Notes: generated by a model not told the origin, from the sequence alone. Positions 7,346-14,578 are shown, counted from the first letter of the stretch. The stretch is 64,000 bases of DNA from Tissierella sp. P1 (GCF_002266425.1 NZ_NPMN01000011.1:62001-126000); one strand, 5' to 3'. A program made the numbers and translations.

Positions 7346-7375
7346 TAAAAAAGGACAGCCAATTTTGACTATCCT
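7346..7375 (-). terminator. Terminator after the excisionase-like gene
   Basis: Minus-strand hairpin AAGGATAG / CTGTCCTT (one G-U pair) followed by six T. Confidence 0.65.
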
Positions 7376-7391
7376 TGTGAATTAATTATAT

Positions 7392-7727
7392 TTAAATCTC
7401 TCTTTTTTCTTCAGTAGATTTATTTAACCACTCTTCAAAAAGAGGTGCATTAATTTTGTTCGTATTTCCAATTTTAATTATTGGAAAATCAGGCTCACTT
7501 CTTATAAGTTCATACAACTTTCCTCTACCTACTCCATATTTTTCAGCAGTTTCATTTACCGTTAGAAGATATTTATTTTTATTTAAGACTGATTGATTAG
7601 TGGTTTCAGAAGGGATATTTTTAGAAATTAAAGTCTGTCTATTATTGAATTTGTCTTCATTTATCATTTCAGCAAATGCTTCAACTACCAACTTTAAACC
7701 CTTAACCAATTTTTCCTCTGTATTCAT
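7392..7727 (-). CDS. Excisionase-like helix-turn-helix protein
   Basis: 111 aa from the ATG at 7727 (AAGGGGTG ribosome binding site). The C-terminal half (LLTVNETAEKYGVGRGKLY, then FPIIKIGN, then FEEWL) is a MerR/excisionase-type winged HTH like that of Xis proteins of phages and conjugative transposons. The N-terminal half is helical and unassigned. It may control excision or early transcription; no intact integrase is in the window to pair with it. Confidence 0.65.
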   Translation of the reverse strand: MNTEEKLVKGLKLVVEAFAEMINEDKFNNRQTLISKNIPSETTNQSVLNKNKYLLTVNETAEKYGVGRGKLYELIRSEPDFPIIKIGNTNKINAPLFEEWLNKSTEEKREI

Positions 7728-7784
7728 CTGATACACCCCTTTATAAAATTTACTTAATAAAAGTATAGCATATCAGATGTGAAG

Positions 7785-7988
7785 TTACCTTATATTATTA
7801 CCTAATTTAGGCATACATCTAGGCAAAGCACATTTATAACTTAGTCCAGTCCATGTACCCCAAGGGCAACCTTCGCATTTATGACCTTTGCGTTGTTCTT
7901 CTTTGATTTTGAATAGACATTTCGCTAATCTGCATTCAAAATTTCCATCTAGTTTTTCAAAATAATATTTGCATTCTTCACATTTCAT
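7785..7988 (-). CDS. Cysteine-rich phage protein, 67 aa
   Basis: 67 aa with ten cysteines in two similar halves (CEECKYYF...CRLAKC and CEGCPWG...CALPRC), consistent with two metal-binding repeats. It starts within an ATGA overlap with the preceding gene, indicating translational coupling. No family name can be given; similar cysteine-rich small proteins occur in clostridial phages. Confidence 0.6.
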   Translation of the reverse strand: MKCEECKYYFEKLDGNFECRLAKCLFKIKEEQRKGHKCEGCPWGTWTGLSYKCALPRCMPKLGNNIR

Positions 7989-8173
7989 TTTTTATCACCT
8001 ACACAAAACTTTGCAAAGTTTTCTAATTCAGGCCACGTTTTGCTTAAAAGTGTTTTTACCGTAGTAATGCAATTCTTTACAATCTCACCTAAAGTAGGCA
8101 TTTCACCATTGTTTTTTTCTTCATATTCAGCTAAATAATCTAGTAGCCTTTGAGCTTTTTTTGAAAGTTTCAT
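7985..8173 (-). CDS. Hypothetical phage protein, 62 aa
   Basis: 62 aa, basic N terminus (MKLSKKAQRLLDYL) and helical; may be a small HTH-like protein (a PTLGEIVKNC segment resembles the start of a LexA-type wing helix), but this is uncertain. It sits between two coupled genes, with ATGA-type overlaps at both ends. Confidence 0.55.
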   Translation of the reverse strand: MKLSKKAQRLLDYLAEYEEKNNGEMPTLGEIVKNCITTVKTLLSKTWPELENFAKFCVGDKK

Positions 8174-8472
8174 TTTCTCACACCCTTTTGAGGATTAAAA
8201 TATTGTTGCTTGTATTTATCTTTTTCAATTTTATGCTTAACTTTTTCTATGTATTTTTTATCTAAAGAGATCCTTAGAACGGTACCACGTAAATAATCTG
8301 AATCAGGTACTATCTGCCTATCCATCATTTTTAATAGATTCTTACAGGTTCCAAGGTACTTAACATGACCATGGTTTTTATATTTCCCAAGGGTATTTAT
8401 AATAATATGGCCGTCTTTGTAATCGTCTTCAATTACTATATATGGTCCATGTGTATAAGCTAATTTGCCCAT
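8170..8472 (-). CDS. Hypothetical phage protein, 100 aa
   Basis: 100 aa from the ATG at 8472 (GGAG about 10 bases upstream); the open frame extends 12 codons further back without a better ribosome site. A beta-rich N-terminal part (YTHGPYIVIEDDY, then IIINTLGKY) is followed by a lysine-rich helical tail. It is the first gene of a coupled trio. Function unknown. Confidence 0.55.
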   Translation of the reverse strand: MGKLAYTHGPYIVIEDDYKDGHIIINTLGKYKNHGHVKYLGTCKNLLKMMDRQIVPDSDYLRGTVLRISLDKKYIEKVKHKIEKDKYKQQYFNPQKGVRK

Positions 8473-8496
8473 AATATCAACTCCGATTTGATATGT

Positions 8497-8525
8497 AAAA
8501 AAGACCAAGAATTAGTCCTGGTCTT
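8497..8525 (-). terminator. Terminator downstream of tRNA-Ser region
   Basis: On the minus strand AAGACCA pairs with TGGTCTT and is followed by six T; it lies between the tRNA-Ser/structured spacer and the 100-aa phage gene. Confidence 0.7.
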
Positions 8526-8526
8526 A

Positions 8527-8736
8527 ATGTATTGTGTATAGGTAGAACTATCTGCACGTTCACTTATTGGCACCTTAGGTATTTAGGATTATATATCCTC
8601 ACCGACGGTATAAACTTTTCATTAGCCACCTATTATAATTTATATGAAGTTTTTAGCTAATCATAACTAAGGCACTCCATGAGCCGATAAAAGGGTAGGA
8701 GGGAAATACAAATGACAGCATTAAAAATAATGCCAA
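8527..8736 (-). other. Spacer between tRNA-Ser and its terminator; possible structured RNA
   Basis: About 210 bases with no reading frame worth calling, between the tRNA-Ser 3' end and the terminator, so it is probably co-transcribed with the tRNA. Pairings visible on the minus strand: CCTTAG/CTAAGG enclosing about 90 bases (8573-8578 with 8667-8672), hairpin AGGAT/ATCCT around 8586-8600, and interleaved TTAGC/GCTAA and AACTT/AAGTT segments that could form a pseudoknot. I recognise no RNA family. Confidence 0.3.
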
Positions 8737-8828
8737 TGGCGGAGAAGGAGAGATTTGAACTCTCGTATCTCATAAGAGATATCTTCCTTAGCAGGGAAGT
8801 ACCATCAGCCTAGCTCGGTCACTTCTCC
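8737..8828 (-). tRNA. tRNA-Ser (GCT anticodon), phage-borne
   Basis: Acceptor GGAGAAG pairs exactly with CTTCTCC; anticodon stem CTTCC/GGAAG with loop CTGCTAA (anticodon GCT, reading AGC/AGU); long variable arm ATCTC TTAT GAGAT typical of serine tRNAs; T-arm GAGAG/CTCTC with TTCAAAT; discriminator G and encoded CCA. Well-formed, so probably functional. It lies just downstream of the Rep-like gene. Confidence 0.9.
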
Positions 8829-8834
8829 ATGTTT

Positions 8835-9368
8835 TTATTTATTATCATATTTAGCCCATCTAGTATTTTTAAACATTTCATATAGTGTCTTATTGATCCA
8901 TCTACCTCTATATTGAATGTAGGGATTGAAGAAGTACTTAGTTTTATGGTTAGTAATGTTTTGAGCTATAATTCCTCTATCTATTAATGTCTTTATAGAA
9001 TTGTCAGTGGTCTTTTGGGTTAATCCTAAATTTATGGAAATCCATTCTTTATTTATTGGTTGGTTATTTCCAAATGCTATTAAGCCACTTTTATAGTGTG
9101 TATTTGAAATCATAAGTAACAATATTCTATATTCTGATGCAGTAAGTTTTTCGTTAGCTAGTTGCTTAGATGCAAATTCACTTAGCATAGAGAACTTTTT
9201 ATCTTGACCAAAATTATAGATTTTATCTTCCTCTAGATCTGCTCCATGTTGTTTAGAGAATGAAATTTGCTTTTTCCTTATAATTCTATCGCCTTCAAAT
9301 AATTCTTTTTCAATTTCTCCAGTTTCAGCATGAACTATATAACTAATAGGTTGTTGAGTATTCTCCAA
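8835..9368 (-). CDS. Rep-like winged-helix protein
   Basis: 177 aa. A central winged-helix segment (LTASEYRILLLMISN, then INKEWISINLGLTQKTTDNSI, then LIDRGII) and the ending FFNPYIQYRGRWINKTLYEMF resemble RepL-type replication or maintenance proteins of Firmicute plasmids and phages. I chose the TTG at 9368 because AGAGGTGA lies 6 bases upstream; an ATG 13 codons earlier has no ribosome site. It could start replication or act as a repressor; it is the first gene of the leftward operon. Confidence 0.6.
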   Translation of the reverse strand: MENTQQPISYIVHAETGEIEKELFEGDRIIRKKQISFSKQHGADLEEDKIYNFGQDKKFSMLSEFASKQLANEKLTASEYRILLLMISNTHYKSGLIAFGNNQPINKEWISINLGLTQKTTDNSIKTLIDRGIIAQNITNHKTKYFFNPYIQYRGRWINKTLYEMFKNTRWAKYDNK

Positions 9369-9564
9369 GCAAATCACCTCTTTAAAGCTATGGAAAAAAT
9401 TTTCCACGTGTAAAAACTCTGAAATCGTTGAAATTTCAATTAGAACTACTATTCCAATGCGACTTTGGCCCTTTTATATAATGTAATGAGCTGATAAAAC
9501 AAAAACACCCCTTTTTCAAGAGATGTTTTAAAATATTTATCAATATACAGATATATTCATTTTA

Positions 9565-9573
9565 ATTATATCA
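9565..9573 (-). promoter_or_regulatory. Extended -10 promoter for the leftward phage operon
   Basis: On the minus strand TGATATAAT matches the extended -10 consensus TGnTATAAT, about 200 bases upstream of the Rep-like gene. No good -35 is seen at the usual distance. Confidence 0.4.
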
Positions 9574-9931
9574 CAGTTCAGAAACTCATATAGTATCAAA
9601 ATGGTATCAAAATCGCCTGAAAATGTATAAGAAATGTATTAAAAACGTATTGAAAAAGCATAAACTGCATATTCGTTAGCTTATACGCATACGTGTACGC
9701 TGGACAATCGCATATCACGAATAGAGCATTGTGCATTTTACTACTTTTGGCTACAGTTTTATGATATATATAGGATTCAAATGATGATAATAAAATATTC
9801 ATAGAATATTTTCATGTAACATTATAAGTAACATGATGTGAATTTTGATGTTTTTTATGATGAATTTTTTATGATTTTTCTATGATGTTTTGAACTTTTC
9901 TGGCCTTATAGGAAGGGAATATTTTTTCTAG

Positions 9932-9976
9932 AGGTAACTCTCCGGGCCGAGGTGCAATGGTCCCCCCACGGGTCGG
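9932..9976. other. GC-rich island, candidate phage packaging (cos-type) site
   Basis: About 45 bases with G/C runs (CTCCGGGCCGAGG, then GGTCCCCCCACGGGTCGGCG) inside sequence that is otherwise more than 70% AT. Such abrupt GC-rich blocks with a C6/G6 run occur at cohesive-end sites of Firmicute phages. No terminase small-subunit gene is adjacent, so this is only a suggestion. Confidence 0.25.
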
Positions 9977-10497
9977 CGAAAATATATCAAATAGGGCAGA
10001 TATAGCATAAAAAGAGAGTAAAATGCACATGAAAAAGGTTTGTGCAAGCATTGGAAACAGTGATGTATAGAATATAATGCTTAAAATGCATAAATTCGCT
10101 AATATATTTGATTAATTCATCAATTATTAGTCACAAAACAGTAATTTTATGACTAATCTTTAAGTATAGTAATTGATGGGGAATAGAAGGTTAAAGTGAT
10201 AAGGTATAGTATAGGATATATGGAAAGTATTGGAATATATATTACATGAAAAGGGTTTATTTAGGGGCGATGATACTGTTATATATGAGGTATAACAAAC
10301 ATAACAATATAATTACAGTATTAAATTAAACATATATAGACGTATAGCAGAAGTACATACACAATACACTATAGATATACTCAAATAGATTAATAATGAT
10401 AGATAAAGCAAACTAATTAATATTAAAATAATTTATATAACATAGTAATTACAATGGTTACGGAGAATAAAAGATATAAAATAATTGAACAAATCTA

Positions 10498-10526
10498 TTG
10501 ACATACGTATAAATACGTGCTATAAT
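10498..10526 (+). promoter_or_regulatory. hicAB promoter with palindromic operator
   Basis: TTGACA and TATAAT separated by exactly 17 bases, a consensus sigma-A promoter. The spacer contains the perfect palindrome ACGTAT-AA-ATACGT (10505-10518), placed where a bound HicB (or HicAB complex) would block RNA polymerase. The start codon of hicA follows 31 bases after the -10. Confidence 0.8.
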
Positions 10527-10556
10527 AAGTTATAGATATAAAAGAGGTGGCGATAG

Positions 10557-10742
10557 ATGAAATATAGCGAATTAAAGAAATACTTAAAGAAAAATGGTTG
10601 TAATTTTGTTCGTAATGGAGCAAATCATGAAATTTGGTACAGTGAAAAGACGAACAAAGAATTCCCAGTCGGGCGACATAATTCAAAGGAAGTAGCATCT
10701 GGCACTCTTAAAGCAATATTAAAGCAGGCAGGACTTGAATAG
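10557..10742 (+). CDS. hicA: HicA-type mRNA interferase toxin
   Basis: 61 aa with the HicA double-stranded-RNA-binding-like fold: MKYSELKKYLKKNGC, a glycine and catalytic-type histidine in NGANHEIWY, then PVGRHNSKEVASGTLKAILKQAG. HicA cleaves mRNA and tmRNA and is neutralised by HicB. Length is typical. GAGGTGG ribosome binding site; consensus promoter directly upstream; hicB follows 54 bases later. Confidence 0.9.
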   Translation: MKYSELKKYLKKNGCNFVRNGANHEIWYSEKTNKEFPVGRHNSKEVASGTLKAILKQAGLE

Positions 10743-10796
10743 AGTCCTTCTTGCTATTACAAATATATAAAGATAAAATATAAGGAGATGAATAAT

Positions 10797-11195
10797 ATGG
10801 CTAAATACGTATATCCTGCTATTTTCTCAAAAGAGGAAAATGGATTGTATTCAATAGTCTTTCCTGATTTTGAGGCATGTTTTACTCAAGGTGACGATAT
10901 TCAAGATGGGTTATTTATGGCGAATGATGTACTATGCTTAACTCTATATGATATGGAAGAAAATAAAAAGGAGATTCCAACTCCATCAGACCCATTAAAA
11001 ATCAAAGTTGAAAATAATGAATTTGTCACATTAGTGAGTTGTGATACTCTAGAATATCGTAAGTTCTATGATAATAAAGCTGTAAAGAAAACATTAACGA
11101 TTCCGTCATGGTTGAATACGATGGCAGAGAGAGAAGAGATTAACTTCTCACAATTGTTACAAGAAGCGTTAAAAGACAGATTACAAATACAATAA
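10797..11195 (+). CDS. hicB: HicB-type antitoxin
   Basis: 132 aa: N-terminal partial RNase H-like domain (YVYPAIFSKEENGLYSIVFPDF, split here as YVYPAIFSKEENG and YSIVFPDF) and a C-terminal ribbon-helix-helix-like DNA-binding part (TIPSWLNTMAEREEINFSQLL). It binds HicA and represses the operon. The ATG at 10797 is preferred to that at 10788 because AAGGAG abuts the latter but is 8 bases from the former. Confidence 0.88.
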   Translation: MAKYVYPAIFSKEENGLYSIVFPDFEACFTQGDDIQDGLFMANDVLCLTLYDMEENKKEIPTPSDPLKIKVENNEFVTLVSCDTLEYRKFYDNKAVKKTLTIPSWLNTMAEREEINFSQLLQEALKDRLQIQ

Positions 11196-11296
11196 TATAG
11201 GTAAAAAGGAAGAGCAGGAAGAATTAAGACAAAAGTATTATAGAAGATAAGCACTATAGCAAATTAACATAATCTATCAGAAGAGAGTATCAACAA

Positions 11297-11323
11297 AATC
11301 CTAGAGTAAAATCTAGGGTTTTT
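11297..11323 (+). terminator. Terminator after hicAB
   Basis: AATCCTAGA pairs with TCTAGGGTT (one G-U pair) and is followed by a T-run. Confidence 0.7.
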
Positions 11324-11439
11324 AATTGTACCTAGATTACAGAAATATTAAAATTAGGATGAAAAATATAATATCATGCAGTAAAATAGAAAATTATGTA
11401 TAATAGATATGATGGGTATATAAAACAAGGGGGATAAAT

Positions 11440-12126
11440 ATGAGCTTAATGAGAAGTCAAAAGAATTCACTATTAGAAGAAATTAAAGAATCGGCACTAA
11501 ATCCTTTTAATTTTGATTGGGATAACGAGATAGATGAGAATACAGATTTGCTATTAGAAGTATTAAAATATAAGGGAACCGAATATTATTTTGCCATAGT
11601 AGTGGATGATGATATTTTTAGGGTTGGCTACACTCCAGGAGAAAACATGTTATATGAAAGAACTGAGTATGATGAATGGGAAGAGATTTTATACTATTTC
11701 AGAAATTGGTTAAGTTGCCTAAAAAGAGAAATATCTCAACCAGATTTATGGGAAGAGTTAGAGAAAATCAAAATGGATGATTTAATACCAGAATTAGATG
11801 GACTTGAGTTTGAAGATAAATATGAAAGAGAAGAGTTTTCTTATAGAGAAGTAATGCAAATAGAACAAGGTATCAATGATATTAGAAATTATTTAGTTGA
11901 AACTTCTAATGGAAATGATGAAGAGATTAAAATTATTAATCAAAAGTTAGATTATTTGACAGATGCAGTTAAAAGAATGGGAAGAACAGACTGGAAAAAT
12001 ATATTTATTGGTGTAATGATTGATATTGGAATCAATATAATTTCAAATCCAGTACAAAGGCAAAAAATTGGACAAATGATACAAAATATGTTTTCTGGAA
12101 TTGTAAAGCTAATATCTATTCCATAA
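11440..12126 (+). CDS. Unknown protein with C-terminal hydrophobic segment, partner of SieB-like gene
   Basis: 228 aa, unrecognised. The first 110 residues look like a globular alpha/beta domain with VGYTPGENMLYE and a WLSCLKREISQPDLWEEL segment. A helical middle (EVMQIEQGINDIRNYLVE and NQKLDYLTDAVKRMG) leads to a C-terminal hydrophobic stretch after DWKNIFIGVMIDIG that could anchor it in the membrane. It ends 14 bases before the SieB-like gene and has its own ribosome site (AAGGGGGAT), so the two form an operon. A sensor or regulator of the exclusion protein is a guess. Confidence 0.65.
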   Translation: MSLMRSQKNSLLEEIKESALNPFNFDWDNEIDENTDLLLEVLKYKGTEYYFAIVVDDDIFRVGYTPGENMLYERTEYDEWEEILYYFRNWLSCLKREISQPDLWEELEKIKMDDLIPELDGLEFEDKYEREEFSYREVMQIEQGINDIRNYLVETSNGNDEEIKIINQKLDYLTDAVKRMGRTDWKNIFIGVMIDIGINIISNPVQRQKIGQMIQNMFSGIVKLISIP

Positions 12127-12139
12127 GGAGGAAAGTAAT

Positions 12140-12718
12140 TTGTTTGATAAAATAAATTTAAAAGAAGTTTTTTCTTTACCATTTAGAATATATTTCTCTG
12201 TGCTAGTTGGATTAGGATTGTTATTATTTTTACCTTCTGGAATAATAGGCAAGCTATATCTTGATGAATTTTTAAATAAGTATGGTATTTATGTAGGCTT
12301 TGCATTTATCATTCTTTTTTCAATAGTAGTATTTTCTATTATAGGTAAGATCTTTATATTAATTAAAAATAAATACTCGAATTACAAATTTAATAGAAAT
12401 AAAGATAAGGTTTTGGAAGGCTTAAATCCTAATGAAAAAGCTATTTTGTATCTATTCTATAAAAGCGAAACTAATACATTATATTTGCCATATAATGATG
12501 GTTTAGTTGCTAAGTTAAGAAGTTTTTTTATTATTACTCCTACAACCAACTCTATAATTACTGGGAATTTAAATAATCCTAGATTCCCATTTATGATGCA
12601 GCCTTGGGTTCATGGTTATATAGACAAAAACTACAATGAGTATTTTAAAGGAATTGATTTAAATGAAGAAGAATTATATGGTATTTTACAAAACTTTTCG
12701 ACTTCTGAATTATATTAA
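12140..12718 (+). CDS. SieB-like superinfection exclusion membrane protein
   Basis: 192 aa. The N-terminal half matches the SieB-family pattern: LKEVFSLPFRIYFSVLVG, a glycine/leucine-rich helix ending LLFLPSG, then LDEFLNKYGIYVGF and a second long hydrophobic helix, so two membrane segments followed by a cytoplasmic domain (about residues 85-192). SieB proteins of lambdoid phages abort infection by other phages. TTG start with AGGAGG 8 bases upstream. Family assignment rests on pattern, not on a search. Confidence 0.65.
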   Translation: MFDKINLKEVFSLPFRIYFSVLVGLGLLLFLPSGIIGKLYLDEFLNKYGIYVGFAFIILFSIVVFSIIGKIFILIKNKYSNYKFNRNKDKVLEGLNPNEKAILYLFYKSETNTLYLPYNDGLVAKLRSFFIITPTTNSIITGNLNNPRFPFMMQPWVHGYIDKNYNEYFKGIDLNEEELYGILQNFSTSELY

Positions 12719-12766
12719 TATTGAATAACTAAATTTTTCTTCATTATATAATATAATAAATAGATT

Positions 12767-12794
12767 AAGGACCAAGTAAGGTCCTATTCCTTTT
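12767..12794 (+). terminator. Terminator after the SieB-like gene
   Basis: AAGGACC / AGGTCCT hairpin with 5-base loop, followed by ATTCCTTTT; a short, moderate terminator. Confidence 0.5.
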
Positions 12795-12825
12795 GCTTTC
12801 AAAAAAACGTCAAATAATTTTATCT

Positions 12826-12954
12826 ATGAGTATAACAAAAATTTTATTAAACATCTTAAATCTAGTACTTAAGGGTAAAAGAAACTTATTGGCAGAAGAA
12901 TATTTCTTTATGTGCAAAGCATTAGAAGTTTCACTTGATGCTATTTTTAAGTGA
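12826..12954 (+). pseudogene. Remnant of an XRE-type repressor
   Basis: A 42-codon frame whose end (RNLLAEEYFFMCKALEVSLDAIFK) looks like the second half of a Cro/CI-type HTH protein (AEEFFKICKALNV-type helix), but the HTH core is missing. It overlaps nothing else. Probably a decayed phage repressor; it may also be untranslated. Confidence 0.3.
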
Positions 12955-12976
12955 TGAAGATGAATGGGGGGCAATC

Positions 12977-13282
12977 GTGACTAAATTGTTTACTCAACGA
13001 GACTTAGCAGAAAGATGGCAAGTAGATGTAACTACTATAACAAATTGGAGAAAAGATGGAATATTAATTCCGTGCAAAGGCATTCCTTCCATAAGGTTCA
13101 CAGAGCAGCACATTTTAGAATTGGAAGGAGTTAAATTGGAAAAGGTATCTCCATTGATGTATCAAAAGCTGGAAAGGGAGTTAGAGGAACTAAAATTACA
13201 AAATGAAGAGCTAAAAGAAATATTAAGTAACATTTTAGCAGAAAGTAGCAAGGTTATTAATTTAATAAAAGAGGTGAATTAA
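12977..13282 (+). CDS. HTH DNA-binding protein with coiled-coil tail
   Basis: 101 aa from the GTG at 12977, chosen because a GGGGGG ribosome binding site lies 6 bases upstream (the frame extends to an ATG 14 codons earlier with no site). N-terminal HTH_17/MerR-like domain (TQRDLAERWQVDVTTITNWRKDG, shown here in parts TQRDLAERWQ and TTITNWRKDG) and a leucine-rich coiled coil (KLERELEELKLQ). The stop codon directly abuts the next mini-gene. A small phage or element regulator. Confidence 0.65.
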   Translation: MTKLFTQRDLAERWQVDVTTITNWRKDGILIPCKGIPSIRFTEQHILELEGVKLEKVSPLMYQKLERELEELKLQNEELKEILSNILAESSKVINLIKEVN

Positions 13283-13450
13283 ATGAAGAAAAAGTACGAT
13301 GCAACGTATAAACTGGGAGATGCGATTGTTCATGTAGTAGCTCCACCACCAATGACAGAAGAAGAAAATGAGAGAATACTTAGCGAATTTCACCAAGCGG
13401 GCTATGAGATTTGGAAAAATCTAAGTGCAGAAGAAAAATTAAGACTCTAG
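13283..13450 (+). CDS. 55-aa mini-protein, copy 1 of a tandem pair
   Basis: 55 aa: KYDATYKLGDAIVHVVAPPP then a helical MTEEENERILSEFH segment. It resembles short proteins often found next to recombinases in clostridial mobile elements. It starts immediately after the upstream stop codon with GAGGTG as ribosome site. Its last codons form the left arm of its terminator. About 60% identical to the copy at 13602 by eye. Function unknown. Confidence 0.6.
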   Translation: MKKKYDATYKLGDAIVHVVAPPPMTEEENERILSEFHQAGYEIWKNLSAEEKLRL

Positions 13451-13468
13451 GATAATCTAGAGTCTTTT
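13441..13468 (+). terminator. Terminator overlapping copy 1 stop codon
   Basis: AGACTCTAG / CTAGAGTCT, a perfect 9-bp stem with a 6-base loop followed by TTTT. The coding sequence ends inside the left arm. Confidence 0.75.
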
Positions 13469-13601
13469 GGTACATATATATTAGTACATGCATATAGGAA
13501 GAAATTATTTTATTTTTTAATTTTTTATAAGGATATTATGAAAAGTAAACATATAAATGTAGAAGCTCTTATTATAACTAAAATATATCGAGGTGAATCG
13601 T

Positions 13602-13772
13602 ATGGAAAAGAAATATGATGCAACATATAAATTTGGAAATACCACAGTCCATGTGGTAGCACCACCGCCAATGTCAGAAGAAGAAAAGGAAAGAATACTG
13701 GATGAATTTCACAGAACTGCATTCAAGATATGGCAAAGAATATATAGAGAGGAAATTAAGACTCTAGGATGA
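13602..13772 (+). CDS. 56-aa mini-protein, copy 2 of a tandem pair
   Basis: 56 aa: KYDATYKFGNTTVHVVAPPP followed by MSEEEKERILDEFHRTAF. Paralogue of the gene at 13283; both keep the strand-rich N terminus, the VAPPP turn and the acidic helix. It has its own AGGTGAA ribosome site and its own copy of the terminator. A duplication of gene plus terminator is evident. Function unknown. Confidence 0.6.
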   Translation: MEKKYDATYKFGNTTVHVVAPPPMSEEEKERILDEFHRTAFKIWQRIYREEIKTLG

Positions 13773-13785
13773 TCTAGAGTCTTTT
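13758..13785 (+). terminator. Terminator overlapping copy 2 stop codon
   Basis: The same AGACTCTAG / CTAGAGTCT stem as after copy 1, with loop GATGAT and TTTT. Confidence 0.75.
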
Positions 13786-14133
13786 ATTGCCTACGATTTG
13801 CCAACAATGGGTAAGTTATATTCAAATAAAAGAAAATATGAAAAGATATATTAAAATAAATATTGTCTTTTATATGTGTAATTTTAGCCATTCTTAAACC
13901 ATCGTAAAATATGCTAAAATATACTATAATATAACCCCAAATGTTCAAGAAGTATACCATAACTGGGAGATGCCAGAGGAAGAGTAATCTTAATGGTTGT
14001 AGGGCTTGAACTTATGAAAAGTCAGTAGAAAACCCTTTGGGTTGTGATATACGACTTAAAAAGCCATAATTGAATTACCGACATTCCAAATGCCCTTTTT
14101 ATATGGATAACAACATATAAAGAGGGTATTTTT
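13786..14133. other. Intergenic spacer with imperfect hairpin
   Basis: About 350 bases with no coding frame worth calling. At 14092-14132 ATGCCCTTTTTATATG pairs with CATATAAAGAGGGTAT (two non-Watson-Crick positions) and is followed by TTTTT, a terminator-like hairpin directly in front of the integrase fragment. It may be part of an old attachment or control region. Confidence 0.4.
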
Positions 14134-14300
14134 ATGTTGTTAGAAGATGTATTAAAAGAGTTTATTTATGATTGTAAAATGAGAGGGTTATCTCCTAGAA
14201 CCATCAAGGGTTATAGAAATAGTAACTTAAGTCTATTTAAGTTTCTTAAATACGGATTTAGCATTACATAGTTAGAAAAGTTGACTAGAAAACATATTTA
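14134..14300 (+). pseudogene. Tyrosine integrase, N-terminal fragment
   Basis: The frame begins MLLEDVLKEFIYDCKMRGLS and continues PRTIKGYRNSNLSLFKFL, the SAM-like core-binding domain of phage/transposon tyrosine recombinases. It stops at 14269-14271, yet homologous-looking residues (LEKLTRKHI) continue for about 30 bases beyond. The catalytic domain with its R-H-R-Y residues is absent. A dead integrase end that probably marks the edge of a former element. Confidence 0.7.
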
Positions 14301-14578
14301 ACTATATTCATATAATTAAAGATAATCTGTGTTGCCTAGCTTCTATAGATACTTTATATTCAAAAATATGGATACCAAATCGGCTATAAAGGCCTTAGAA
14401 AATGCTTTTATAGTTCAGAATCTTAATCTTTAATTTTCATAACTCCCAACCAAGTTTCTGGGATTTCGAGCCTCTCTAAGCGTCTCAAGGTAACATAGCC
14501 ACCTATAATGGTTATAATTATGCCTTTATGCTATAATAATGTATCAAATGAAGAATTATTGTCGCAAAGGTGGAGTTA
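14301..14578. other. Spacer between integrase fragment and MBL gene
   Basis: About 280 bases with no gene. It holds the degraded tail of the integrase fragment and a plausible -10 (CTATAATAAT, 14531-14540) for the MBL-fold gene; I see no tRNA or attachment duplication. Confidence 0.4.

Larger units (their letters stand above)
9369..10497. other. 1.1-kb AT-rich spacer without genes
   Basis: No convincing coding frame on either strand. It holds an extended -10 element reading left (9565-9573), a palindrome-rich patch near 9660-9740 (GCGTA/TACGC type repeats and two related GCATAT...CG(A)TT segments), the GC-rich island at 9932-9976, and otherwise long AT-rich sequence. It separates the leftward prophage operon from the rightward HicAB genes and could hold replication or lysogeny control sites. 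Confidence 0.5.

Noticed and set aside
9596..9622. GTATCAAAATGGTATCAAAA repeat considered as an attachment site
   Set aside because: Only a short 10-base repeat; no second copy near the integrase fragment that I can see.
9596..9802. 68-aa frame in the spacer
   Set aside because: Low-complexity, no start signal, no similarity to phage proteins I know.
9869..10051. 60-aa frame across the GC-rich island
   Set aside because: No ribosome site, odd composition, and proline/arginine-rich part arises from the GC island; better as non-coding.
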